Positions 27,621 to 36,627 of a DNA stretch of 64,000 nt are shown piece after piece. The first letter of the stretch is position 1. Each line of letters starts with the position of its first letter. Location of the stretch: contig JBKUYM010000001.1 of the NCBI GenBank assembly GCA_046964515.1, positions 186,001 through 250,000 of the forward strand, read 5' to 3'. A program made the translations under genes and the position numbers. Origin of the DNA: UMGS1663 sp046964515. GTDB lineage: Bacteria; Bacillota; Clostridia; TANB77; CAG-508. A model generated the notes under the pieces. That model did not search any database, had not been told where the DNA came from, and saw nothing but the letters and a program-made list of their open reading frames with translations.

Positions 27621-29733
27621 TTAATTTACAATCTCTACATTAGGAATTGCTGTCATATTTTCTGTTACTTTATTGGCATTCATTCCAAAGTATTCTGCGA
27701 TGATATCCCTTGCTGGCTCTGCTGCATAACTTCCATGTTGTCCGTTTTCTATCATTACAACTACTGCAATTTCTGGATCATCGTAAGGTGCGAATCCAAC
27801 AAACCATGCATTAGTAACACCTTTTTTTCCTGTTTGTGCAGATCCTGTTTTTCCACCTACTTCTATATTAAAGTTTTTAAAGATAGAATAGGCAGTTCCT
27901 CCAGATTCTGTTGTAACACCTTTCATTCCTTCTAATACTGCATTTAAATTTTCTTGTTTAAAGGTTACCTTTTCAGAAGTGTCTTCTTCAATTCCTAATC
28001 TTTGTTTTACAAATTCTTCAATTTCTTCTTTTGGTAATTCATTGCCATTGGCATCTATTACAGATTTGATAATAGATACATCTACATCTTTTCCTCCATT
28101 TGCTAACATACTTGTGTATTTAGCCATTTGTAATGTCGTAAAGCTATTATTCCCCTGTCCTATAGCAGCTGGTAAAATATCTCCACCATTCCATGTCTGA
28201 CCTAATGATTTAGAAGTTTCTGGGCTTGCTACATAGCCTGCTTCTTCCCCTAGTAGTTCTATTCCTGTTTTCTTTCCTAATCCTAATGCTCTTGTATATT
28301 TTGCTAGTGTTTGTATTCCTACACGATTACCTACTTCATAGAAGAAATAATTGCAAGAATGAATGATAGCATTGGTTACATTTAAGTAGCCATGTCCTCT
28401 TCCGTAAGATTGGTATATCCAACATTTTGGATTATAGTCTGATGAAAAACGGTATATACCAACATCATTAATTTTTTCTTTTATCGTAATCTTTTCTGAT
28501 TCCAATCCTGCAATGGCAGTTACCATTTTAAAGGTAGACCCTGGTGAAGATGGTGAGGAGATGGCTCTATTTACAAAAGGATGGTTTTTAGCATATTCGG
28601 ATGTTTCTTCTGATGTATAGTAATTCCACTTGTCTGTACTAATTCCATTTGTAAAGTCACTTGGATCAAAATCCGGATAGCTCGCCATAGCTAAGACTTC
28701 GCCTGTTTTAACGTTCATAACGACTGCCGAACCACCTGTTACATTTACCTTTTCGGTTTGTGTAATTTTATCAATGCTACTTTTTAAGGCTGTTTGTGTT
28801 ACTTTTTGTAAATTAGCATCTATGGTAAGTGCTACATCGTTTCCTGCTACAGCCTCTTTAGAGACATATTCATCGGTTACGGTTCCATCTACGGCCATAT
28901 CAATTTGTTTAATGCCGTCTTTTCCTTTTAAATATGGTTCAAATATATATTCAATCCCTGTTTTTCCTATATTATCATTGGCATTATAGATATTTTCTTT
29001 TCCTTCTAATTCTTTTTCTCCAATTCTACTAACATATCCTAAAATATGAGAAGCTAAGTTTCCAGAAGTATAATTTCTAATTGGTTCTACTGTCAAATTA
29101 ACCCCTGGAAATTCTGCATTTCGTTCACTTAATTGTGCTAAGCTATTTTCACTAATATTACTTGCTAACTTTACAGAATTGGTATTGCTATAGCCATTTT
29201 TGCTAATTGCATAGCGCAAAGTCATTATTTTTCTTGCTTCTTCTATATTTTCATTTTCTATTTTATATTTTTCTTTTAAGCTATAAAAGCTCTCTTCTGC
29301 TGTTTTATTTTCTTCTATGGCATTTTGTTTTTTCCAATTAATAGCGGATTCTTCCCCTATAGAGAAAGCAAATGGATTTATACGGATGGGCAACTCATCT
29401 AAATAAGAATCCCCATTTTTTTCTAACAATTGTGCAATTTTTAGTAAAGTTTCATTTAATGTTTGTGTATCTACTTTACTTTTATACAATTCTAGATTGG
29501 TTCCAGCAGTTGTACTAGCTAATTTATTCCCGCGATTGATCTAATATATTGCCCCTCGCTGCTTTTAAAACACTCTCTCTTGTTAGCCTAGTATTGGATT
29601 GTTCTCTATATTCTGCTCCATGAATAATTTGGAGGTTAAACAATTGAATTAATAAGACAATGCCGATTATGTATATGATTGCAGATGCTATATTATAACG
29701 AACTTTTAATCGATTTGTATTTTGTGAATTCAA
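27621..29733 (-). CDS. mrdA: Penicillin-binding protein 2, reading frame interrupted by a single C at a CGG
   Basis: The class B transpeptidase of the rod-shape elongation complex. The N-terminal membrane helix and ILDQS are encoded at 29524-29733; the rest is encoded +1 from there down to 27621. The frame changes at 29529-29532, where the zero frame reads TCG CGG GAA TAA. Skipping the C at 29532 gives ILDQSGNKLAS, a good match to the family's ILDRNGxxLA, and a product of 703 residues, the usual length. Catalytic motifs are intact: SxxK in SSPGSTFKM, SCN, and KTG in GGKTGSAQTG. The start is TTG at 29731-29733 with AGGAGG seven bases before it. Neighbours are mreD upstream and minC downstream. 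Either a pseudogene, a sequence error, or a real +1 frameshift; the conservation on both sides argues against decay. Confidence 0.88.
29529..29532 (-). other. Candidate +1 frameshift site CGG(G) in mrdA
   Basis: Minus-strand reading: TCG then C-GGG then AAT AAA TTA. In the zero frame a TAA follows one codon after CGG. In the +1 frame a TAG closes the frame just upstream, so the shift must happen within about 15 bases. Confidence 0.75.
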
Positions 29734-29760
29734 TTAACCACCTCCTTTTTTCTATATCTT

Positions 29761-30294
29761 TTAAAAATATCTAGTTAGTATGTTTTGACCTTTGAAGGTA
29801 TCTTCTAATTGATAACCTATTTTTTGAATACCTGGATATACAATAATGGTTAGAAGCGTATTATATATTACTTCTATACATAAAGTTTTTATAAACGGTA
29901 AGATTTCTATAGAATTCCCCAACTGTATAATGGAAAATACATAATTTCCTATTTCATATAAACAAGTACTTCCCATAACCATTAGCATAATCGTTATACG
30001 ACTTTCTTTTGAAAAGTTTTTATCAAAATAGCCCCCTAAAAATCCAACAATGCCTAACATAATCATACTAGCTGCAACATTTTTTCCAATTAGAATTTCC
30101 AATAAAAAACCACCAATTAACCCACAGATGATTCCTATTTTTCTTCCAGCATATAGGCCAATAAATAGAATTAATAAAATAAATAAGTTTGGCTTAATGC
30201 CAGCAATTGTAAACCAACTAAAAAAGTTGGCTTGTAAAAAATATAGAATTAAAAATGTTATAACTATTAAGCTAATTGCAATTGCCTTTTTCAC
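29761..30294 (-). CDS. mreD: Rod shape-determining protein MreD
   Basis: 177 residues with five or six predicted membrane helices, the typical size and topology of MreD; the segment FFSWFTIAGIKPNLFILLILF is characteristic. It acts in the elongation complex with MreB, MreC, RodA and PBP2. It lies between mreC and mrdA. The start codon is GTG (30292-30294), preceded by AAGGAT. Confidence 0.9.
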   Translation of the reverse strand: MKKAIAISLIVITFLILYFLQANFFSWFTIAGIKPNLFILLILFIGLYAGRKIGIICGLIGGFLLEILIGKNVAASMIMLGIVGFLGGYFDKNFSKESRITIMLMVMGSTCLYEIGNYVFSIIQLGNSIEILPFIKTLCIEVIYNTLLTIIVYPGIQKIGYQLEDTFKGQNILTRYF

Positions 30295-30316
30295 CTATCC
30301 ATCCTTCTTTTTTATT

Positions 30317-31129
30317 TTATTTAATAACTAATACCGTTTCTACTTTTGAAAAATCTACTGCCGTTTCTATTGTTGCATATCGATCCGTTATATTCTTGGT
30401 ATTGGTTACTTCTTTTATCGTTCCTATTAAGATGCCTTTTGGATAGATACCACCTAATCCAGAAGTTTCTACAGTATCGCCTTGGAGAAGTGTTGCTTCT
30501 GTAGGAATATAGGTTGCTTTTAAAGTAGATTTTGCTTCTAAAGTTCCTCTTGCTATAATGGTATCTCGAGAAGTCGTAATGGTACAACTAATGGTACTCG
30601 AAGTATCTATAATCGTTTGTACTTTAGCTGTACTTTCTGTTACAGATAAAATATGACCTACTAACCCTTGGTCAGATATAACTGGCATATTCACTTCTAT
30701 ACCATCTTTACTGCCCACATTAATCACCATAATTTCACTATAATTACTAATATCTCTATTAATCACATACGCTGGAACTGTATTGTATTGTGTATATTTA
30801 TCCTTTAAATTAACATATTCTTTTAGGGTAGCATTTTCTGATTTTATAATTTCTAATTCTCTTAGAGATTGCTCTAATTCACTATTTTTTTTCTTTAAAT
30901 CTTCATTTTCTTGTTTTAGATTATTAATATCTGTAAAGAATGTATTATTCCCCACTATTTTATTTTTTAAATAGGTTAATCCATTTTGAATCGGCATTAC
31001 TAAAGTTCCTACCGCTGTTTCAATATAGGATAGCTGATTGGTGGTGATGTTGGACAATACGACAATAATAATTAAAACGATAATGGTAATGATAACGCCT
31101 GCTATTCCTGTTTTTTTTGCCTTATGCAT
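30317..31129 (-). CDS. mreC: Rod shape-determining protein MreC
   Basis: 270 residues: an N-terminal membrane helix, a coiled coil (about residues 65-105, INNLKQENEDLKKKNSELEQ), then the two beta-barrel domains with YVINRDISNYSEIMVINVGSKDGI, MPVISDQGLVGHI and SGLGGIYPKGILIGTI. It links the MreB filament to the outer synthases. AAGGTGG precedes the ATG. Confidence 0.95.
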   Translation of the reverse strand: MHKAKKTGIAGVIITIIVLIIIVVLSNITTNQLSYIETAVGTLVMPIQNGLTYLKNKIVGNNTFFTDINNLKQENEDLKKKNSELEQSLRELEIIKSENATLKEYVNLKDKYTQYNTVPAYVINRDISNYSEIMVINVGSKDGIEVNMPVISDQGLVGHILSVTESTAKVQTIIDTSSTISCTITTSRDTIIARGTLEAKSTLKATYIPTEATLLQGDTVETSGLGGIYPKGILIGTIKEVTNTKNITDRYATIETAVDFSKVETVLVIK

Positions 31130-31154
31130 CTTTTTTCCACCTTTCTTCTTTGTT

Positions 31155-32187
31155 CTATCTTCTTCTCCTAGAGTTTAATAATACTGTTTTTAACTTTTCT
31201 AAATCTTCTATAGTTTTTTCTGTTCCTTTAACCACACATTCTAATGGATTTTCTGCCACATATACTGGCATTCCTGTTTTTAAGCTAAGCAATTTATCTA
31301 GATTTTGAATCAGTGCACCCCCACCTGCTAATACAATTCCTTTTTCCATAATATCAGAAGCTAATTCTGGTGGTGTCTTTTCTAAAGTTTGTTTTACACT
31401 TTCTACAATTTCTGCAATCGATTCTGCCATAGCTTCCCCTATTTGTGAAGAATAAATATCGATGTTTTTCGGTAAGCCTGTTCCTAAATCTCTTCCTCTT
31501 ATTTGCATTGGCATATCGGTCATTAAAGGAAGCGCACAACCTATTTGGATTTTGATTTGTTCGGCTGTAGTTTCTCCTATGGCTAAGTTTAATTCTCTTT
31601 TAATGTAATTCATTATATTATCGTCTAATTCATCTCCTGCTACTCTTAATGAATTACTAACCACTATGCCTCCTAAAGATATCACGGCAACTTCTGTTGT
31701 TCCTCCACCTATATCTACAATAATATTACCACTAGGTTCTGAAACATCTAGTTTTGCACCAATTGCCGCTGCCATTGGTTCTTCTATCAAGTAGACCTCT
31801 TTAGCGCCTGCCTGTAATACAGCCTCTTCGACAGCCCTTTCTTCTACTTCTGTTATTCCAGAAGGTACGCCAACAACCACCCTTGGTCTTACAACACTAT
31901 AGCGATTGCATACTTTTGTAATTAGATTTTTTAACATTAATTGTGTAGCTGTAAAATCAGCAATAACACCATCTTTCATTGGTCTAATGGCTTTTATCTG
32001 TTCCGGTGTCCTTCCGTAACATTTCTTTGGCTTCTTCTCCTGTTGCCATAATAGAACCTGTTTTTTTATCGATAGCCACTACAGATGGTTCCTTTAAGAC
32101 AATGCCTTTTCCTTTTAACGTAACTAATGTATTAGCTGTTCCTAAATCTATCCCAATATCTTTACTTCTAATAGAAAATAAATTCAT
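31155..32187 (-). CDS. mreB: Rod shape-determining protein MreB, reading frame interrupted by a single C at a CGG
   Basis: The actin-like filament protein that guides wall growth. The N-terminal 60 or so residues (phosphate-1 motif DIGIDLGTANTLV) are in one frame from 32187; the rest, from RTPEQIKAIRPMKDGVIADF with VVDIGGGTTEVAVI and GIVLAGGGALI, is in the +1 frame to 31155. The zero frame reads TTA CGG AAG and meets a TAG ten codons after the CGG. Omitting the C at 32016 gives AKEMLGRTPEQIKAIRPM, exactly the conserved MreB segment (AKxMLGRTPxxI), and a 343-residue protein. No other residue is lost, so the gene looks maintained. It lies between radC and mreC. Confidence 0.92.
32013..32016 (-). 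other. Candidate +1 frameshift site CGG(A) in mreB
   Basis: Minus-strand reading: ATG TTA then C-GGA then AGG ACA CCG. The GGA decodes as the invariant Gly of the MLGRTP motif. Confidence 0.8.
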
Positions 32188-32258
32188 CTTTGCTCTGTTT
32201 CCTTTTCTCTTCTTCTATTTAGATTTTTATGGTTCTACCTATAAACCTTCTTTCTTTT

Positions 32259-32966
32259 TTATTTTCTTTCGTTTTGCCCTATTCTTCGGATTAGAAAAAT
32301 ACTTGTAAATTTTCCGTCACCAATTACAATATGGTCTAATAACTGTATGCCCAACAACTGTGATGCTTTTTCCATTTTCTGTGTAAGTTCCATATCTGCT
32401 TTACTCGGTGTTGGATCACCACTTGGATGATTATGCACTAAAATAATTTTAGGGATTCCCATTTTCACCGCATCTACCAGTACATCTTTTGGCTCTATAA
32501 CAGCCAATGAAGTAGAACCTACGCCTACCTCTATGATTTTTTGTACTATATTTTTTGTATTTAATAAAATAACTTTTACGACTTCTCTTTTTTCATACCT
32601 TAGTTCTTCCATCATTAATTTTGCAATATCTTCTGGAAAAGTAATGGTACAATTCAAGTCATGAATTGGTCTTGCCATTCGCTTTGCTAATTCACACATA
32701 GCTTTTAATTGAATTGCTTTTACTTTTCCAATTCCCTTTATTTGCATAAATTCTTCAATGGAAATTTCTTGTAAAAAACGTAAATTCTCTTCCTCTTTTG
32801 TGTTTTGCATAGTTAGTACTTTTTGTGCTAATTCAACTGCTGTTTCTTCTTGTGTTCCTGTTTTAATAATAATAGCTAATAATTCTGAATTTGATAAAAA
32901 CTTGGCACCATACATTTGCATTTTTTCGTATGGTCTTTCTGAGTTAGGAAGTTCTTTTAGTTTCAT
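32259..32966 (-). CDS. radC: RadC family JAB-domain protein
   Basis: 235 residues: a helix-hairpin-helix region near residue 70 (IKGIGKVKAIQLKA) and the JAB/MPN metal site HNHPSGDPTPSKAD. It belongs to the UPF0758 family; the historical DNA-repair role is doubtful. It sits immediately upstream of mreB, a conserved order in Bacillota. AAAGGAT precedes the start. Confidence 0.93.
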   Translation of the reverse strand: MKLKELPNSERPYEKMQMYGAKFLSNSELLAIIIKTGTQEETAVELAQKVLTMQNTKEEENLRFLQEISIEEFMQIKGIGKVKAIQLKAMCELAKRMARPIHDLNCTITFPEDIAKLMMEELRYEKREVVKVILLNTKNIVQKIIEVGVGSTSLAVIEPKDVLVDAVKMGIPKIILVHNHPSGDPTPSKADMELTQKMEKASQLLGIQLLDHIVIGDGKFTSIFLIRRIGQNERK

Positions 32967-33018
32967 ATCCTATACTATCCTTTCCTAAGCCCCTATTTTT
33001 ATCCTCCTTTTTCTATAC

Positions 33019-33276
33019 TTACATTTTTTTATAAATAAAAATGGCAATAATCATACCTATGATACTTGCTACATTAATTTTAAACATCAGTCCAAAAGAG
33101 ATTTGCACAATATTTAAATCTAATTCTAATGGTGTAGCTAGTCCAAAATTTTGGCCATAAGATAACCACCATAAAAAATCTATATTTTTGGTAAATTCTC
33201 CTAATAGGCCTCCTATTACTAATCCCGATAAAATGAATATTGTTAAAATCCATATATTTTTTTCTCTTGTTGCCAT
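33019..33276 (-). CDS. DUF4321 family membrane protein
   Basis: 85 residues with two membrane helices and the family pattern LSGLVIGGLLGE, WWLSYGQNFGL, LDLNIVQISFGLMFKIN, then the tail YKK. Members are common near radC and maf in Clostridia; function unknown. A promoter is at 33343-33371. Confidence 0.8.
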   Translation of the reverse strand: MATREKNIWILTIFILSGLVIGGLLGEFTKNIDFLWWLSYGQNFGLATPLELDLNIVQISFGLMFKINVASIIGMIIAIFIYKKM

Positions 33277-33342
33277 CTGTTTTATTCCTTCTTTCTAAAT
33301 TGCCCCCAAAGACCGCAATTTTCATTTGTTTCATCGGATTCT

Positions 33343-33371
33343 ATTATATATGTAAATTGCTTTTTTTTCAA
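33343..33371 (-). promoter_or_regulatory. Promoter of the DUF4321-radC-mre cluster
   Basis: TTGAAA, 17 bases, TATAAT on the minus strand, about 65 bases before the DUF4321 gene. It probably drives the whole cell-shape cluster as no terminator interrupts it. Confidence 0.65.
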
Positions 33372-33569
33372 GTCATATCTATGAAAATTTTTCCAATTTT
33401 ATTGGTTTTTTTCTTCTTTTCCTCTTTTCTTTTTTTATTGGCTGTGATATAGTTAATAGTACGTTTTTGGCGATGTTGTCATATACTATATTAATTACCA
33501 GAAATTGTTCGTTTTCTTTTAAAGCGAGCGGTGTTATAATAGTTATAGAATCTGTTAGGAGGCTATTAC

Positions 33570-34193
33570 ATGCGATTTGAAAAATTAAATGAAAATAAAA
33601 TAAGAATTACCTTAAGCAATCAAGATTTGGAAGAAAAGCATATTGATTTTCATTCTTTTATGTCCAATTCTTTAGAATCCCAAGATTTATTTTTTGATAT
33701 GTTAAATGAAGCTGAAAAAGAAATTGGCTTTGTTACAAAAGATTATCGTATTCGTATTGAAGCTTTTGCTATGTCTGGTGGGGATTTTATTGTAACCGTT
33801 ACTAGAAGTTTACCGGAATCTGAGAAAATGCCTATTCGAAAAAAAGTAAAAATAAAAAGAAAAAAGACAGCTATTGAATCTACGCAGGCATTGTATGCTT
33901 TTCGTAGTTTAGAAGATTTTTATTCTTTTTTAGATTTTTTAAAAAATCACCACTTTTCATTAAACTCTATTGCTAAGAAAATGGCTCTTTATGCTTATAA
34001 AGATAATTATTACTTCGTACTACAGGATATTTGTATACAAGAAGTTGCTTTAAAGAAATTATTTTCTATTATTACTGAGTTTGGTAGTTACGTTCATCAT
34101 TCTGAACTTTTCATTAGAAAATTAGTAGAATGTGGTGAACTTGTTGTTAAAAATAGCACTATACATAATTTTATGAAAATTAAAAATATTTAA
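33570..34193 (+). CDS. mecA: MecA-like adaptor protein
   Basis: 207 residues. The N-terminal MRFEKLNENKIRITLSNQDL matches the substrate-binding part of MecA adaptors, and the C-terminal region (YAFRSLEDFYSFLDFL, then the EFGSYVHHSEL segment) matches the ClpC-binding domain. MecA delivers substrates to ClpC/ClpP. Single gene with its own TATAAT near 33534 and AGGAGG before the ATG. Confidence 0.82.
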   Translation: MRFEKLNENKIRITLSNQDLEEKHIDFHSFMSNSLESQDLFFDMLNEAEKEIGFVTKDYRIRIEAFAMSGGDFIVTVTRSLPESEKMPIRKKVKIKRKKTAIESTQALYAFRSLEDFYSFLDFLKNHHFSLNSIAKKMALYAYKDNYYFVLQDICIQEVALKKLFSIITEFGSYVHHSELFIRKLVECGELVVKNSTIHNFMKIKNI

Positions 34194-34228
34194 GAACGTT
34201 TTGTTTATATACATTATTTGGGCATCAT

Positions 34229-34268
34229 AAAACACTTATTTTATCCGACGAGATAAAATAAGTGTTTT
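34229..34268 (+). terminator. Terminator between mecA and the M23 peptidase gene
   Basis: A 17-bp perfect stem (34229-34245 with 34252-34268), loop CGACGA, then Ts; it can serve both convergent genes. Confidence 0.85.
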
Positions 34269-34289
34269 TAATTGATTTTTATTTTATAT

Positions 34290-35312
34290 TTAATAAGATA
34301 CATAGTTTAATGGATTTTGTGCTACACCGTTAACTCTTACTTCAAAATGCAAATGATTTCCTGTAGAATCCCCTGTAGAACCTACCGTTGCAATCACTTC
34401 TCCTTGAGACACTTTTTGACCAGTTGTTGCTTTTAAAGAAGAGCAATGTCCATATACTGTTTGCACACCGTTTCCATGAGATATAATGACATAGTTTCCA
34501 TATCCCCCATTATACCCATATTGTGAAAGTGTTACGGTTCCTCCTGCTGCAGCTTTAATCGGTGTTCCTTTGGAAGCTCCAATGTCAATTCCTTTATGTC
34601 CTCTTCCCCAACGATAACCAAATCTTGAAGTTAATACCCCAGATACCGGTCTTATGACGGAAATGCCAAGATTTACTTTTGCTGTGGATGTATTTTGTCC
34701 TGTTGCATACATTCCTGCTGTATAAGCACTAGTTGCTGTTGCTCTTGCTTTTTGCGTAACCACTACTGGTTTTTCATAAAGAGAAGCTACACAAGTTTCT
34801 ACTGGTGCAAAATCTTTTAATTCTGTTTCATATTTTTCTAGTATCCCTAATTTTTCTTTGTTGCTACTATTTTTTTCTTTTAATTCATTAACTACTTTTT
34901 CTGCTTCTTCAAAGCTAGCTACATAAGATTTTTCTTCATTATTTACAGTAATAGCATAATATTTGTAATAGGTAGTCCCTTGTTCGACTACTTTGTTAAA
35001 AATAGCCTCATCATCTGTTTCTACATCTTTTTTTGAAAAACATAGTTTATATTGTGGTAAATCATCTATATCCACAAATGCTACATTTTCTTCATTACCC
35101 TTTTCTATGTATGCATTAATTTTTTCTTGCAATTGGCTTTTGTTTTCACTATATCCTATAATTTCACCATTTAAGCTAACACTATATACTGGTTTGTAAA
35201 AAACAGATATCGCCCCTACAATAAAAAAAGCTGCTATTACAATTAGTATCGTAAATTTTGTCCAAGTCCTTACGTGAACTAGTGTCTTTTTTATTTTACT
35301 AATTTTTAACAC
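34290..35312 (-). CDS. M23 family peptidoglycan endopeptidase
   Basis: 340 residues. One N-terminal membrane helix (residues 18-40), a middle region with a coiled segment, then a LytM/M23 domain in the last 120 residues with zinc ligands in HKGIDIG and HLHFEV, and HGNGVQTVYGH between. It cuts cell-wall cross-bridges; similar membrane-anchored enzymes act in growth or in spore engulfment (SpoIIQ-like), which cannot be told apart here. Neighbours are coat genes. Confidence 0.88.
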   Translation of the reverse strand: MLKISKIKKTLVHVRTWTKFTILIVIAAFFIVGAISVFYKPVYSVSLNGEIIGYSENKSQLQEKINAYIEKGNEENVAFVDIDDLPQYKLCFSKKDVETDDEAIFNKVVEQGTTYYKYYAITVNNEEKSYVASFEEAEKVVNELKEKNSSNKEKLGILEKYETELKDFAPVETCVASLYEKPVVVTQKARATATSAYTAGMYATGQNTSTAKVNLGISVIRPVSGVLTSRFGYRWGRGHKGIDIGASKGTPIKAAAGGTVTLSQYGYNGGYGNYVIISHGNGVQTVYGHCSSLKATTGQKVSQGEVIATVGSTGDSTGNHLHFEVRVNGVAQNPLNYVSY

Positions 35313-35456
35313 TCCCTATCTTTCTATATTGTGCTTATTTTATCCTACTCTCTCCTTTTTCACAATTCTCGTATAACTCTAAAATCTTCTATTTTGATTA
35401 ATTGTTTACTTATATCTCTTTTTCTTTCCGTTATGCTCTGTTTTTCTTTCCAAATT

Positions 35457-35477
35457 ATAAAAACTTCCTTACGGAAG
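35457..35477 (-). terminator. Terminator after the coat protein gene at 35489
   Basis: CTTCC/GGAAG stem with a four-base loop; Ts follow on the minus strand. The 35313-35456 stretch holds nothing else I can identify. Confidence 0.6.
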
Positions 35478-35488
35478 CTTTCTGTTTC

Positions 35489-35734
35489 TTATTGTTGTAA
35501 TTCATTTTTGACAGTTTGAATTTCTGTTACGGTTGCTTGTGCAGCTGGTTTATAATACCCTTTTGTTTCTGCCACTTTAAATAGCTCATATTGAAAACTT
35601 TCATCGCTATTTCTCATTTGTTGAATGGTTTGTCTTAGTTGCATATTTTCTGCTTCTGAAATAACGCCTTGGTACGTTGTTAAGCTTGCTTTTACACTAT
35701 TTAAAATATCATTTACCATTGTTTTTTCGTCCAT
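35489..35734 (-). CDS. CotF-like spore coat protein
   Basis: 81 residues, all helical. LNSVKASLTTYQGVISEAEN and the ending YYKPAAQATVTEIQTVKNEL match the C-terminal half of the CotF/ferritin-like coat family, whose members end in YYxPA. AGGAGG precedes the ATG. It is 36 bases from a second coat gene, so they likely act together in the spore coat. Confidence 0.82.
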   Translation of the reverse strand: MDEKTMVNDILNSVKASLTTYQGVISEAENMQLRQTIQQMRNSDESFQYELFKVAETKGYYKPAAQATVTEIQTVKNELQQ

Positions 35735-35770
35735 GTACTTTTTCCTCCTTACTTTTTAGTTCCTTATTTT

Positions 35771-35959
35771 CTAATTATTTAGAAAAGACATTAATTTTTG
35801 TTTTGCATTTAAGGCATCTTGGGCTGATTTTGTAAACATTTGCTTAATTTGTGGATCAACCGCTTGAGAGGCATAGGTATTTAATTTTTGATAAGATGTT
35901 TCGTGTGCCCCAATTAAATGTCTTAAATTTTGAAGCTCGACTTGACTTAAATTTGCCAT
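35771..35959 (-). CDS. Small coat protein, CotF N-half-like
   Basis: 62 residues: MANLSQVELQNLRHLIGAHE, with YASQAVDPQIKQMFTKSAQ, resembles the helical pairing unit of CotF family coat proteins. Together with the gene at 35489 it makes what in other species is one ferritin-like coat protein. AAGGAAGG precedes the ATG. Confidence 0.78.
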   Translation of the reverse strand: MANLSQVELQNLRHLIGAHETSYQKLNTYASQAVDPQIKQMFTKSAQDALNAKQKLMSFLNN

Positions 35960-36030
35960 ATTTATCCTTCCTTTCTTTTCCTATTTATTTTTATTATGAA
36001 CGATTTTTTTCTTTTTATACTTTGAAAAAG

Positions 36031-36058
36031 AAAAAAAGAGAATGAAAATGCATTCTCT
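36031..36058 (-). terminator. Terminator of the pcrA operon
   Basis: AGAGAATG pairs with CATTCTCT (36037-36044, 36051-36058); seven Ts follow on the minus strand. It abuts the stop codon of the nucleotidase gene. Confidence 0.8.
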
Positions 36059-36616
36059 CTATAATAATATGGCTTCTATTTCCTTCCAGTTATCTGCTCT
36101 GGTAATTCCTTGATTATCTAACGCTTCTAGCGTTATGTTCTTATTATGATAGGCTGTAAATAATATTTTTTTCTCCGAAGCATTTTCTAAATGTCTTACA
36201 ATATCATCTATTTTAATTTCAGCATGTACAAAATCTTTTACAGCACCAAATACAAATTGTTTAGGTGTTAGAAATGGTAGATTTTCATATAAATAATAGA
36301 ATTTATTTCGTAGGTTTTCACCTGCGTAATGTGGACATTCTGGATAAATAAAATCGGTTATAATATAGACTTCATATTTTTTATTTAATTGTTCTATTAC
36401 TTGCTTTGCCTCTGGTAATAATGTTACATAGTCATACACATTCTTTTTAGAAAAAAATTGTTTCCATTCTTCTTGTTTTTCCTCTGGTATCATTTGTTGT
36501 ATATAATAGCTAGGAATATCTTCTGGCGTATAACTAGTATTTAGAAAAGTATTTACTAGTTTCAAAAAACCGCCTCCACAAATAACATCATCCATATCTA
36601 TCATCAATCTTTTCAT
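36059..36616 (-). CDS. 5'-nucleotidase, NT5C-like HAD phosphatase
   Basis: 185 residues. The HAD nucleophile motif DMDDVI is at residues 7-12, motif II is at YIITDF, and IDD near residue 138 supplies the metal site. It matches the deoxyribonucleotidase type C family (YqfW-like), which strips phosphate from (deoxy)nucleotides. It follows pcrA by 11 bases. Confidence 0.85.
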   Translation of the reverse strand: MKRLMIDMDDVICGGGFLKLVNTFLNTSYTPEDIPSYYIQQMIPEEKQEEWKQFFSKKNVYDYVTLLPEAKQVIEQLNKKYEVYIITDFIYPECPHYAGENLRNKFYYLYENLPFLTPKQFVFGAVKDFVHAEIKIDDIVRHLENASEKKILFTAYHNKNITLEALDNQGITRADNWKEIEAILL

Positions 36617-36627
36617 TTTCTACCTCT

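Noticed and set aside
27621..32187. mreB and mrdA as ordinary pseudogenes
   Set aside because: Both sides of each break are fully conserved, the lengths fit after removing one C, and the same base and codon context recurs in two unrelated genes; random decay does not do this.
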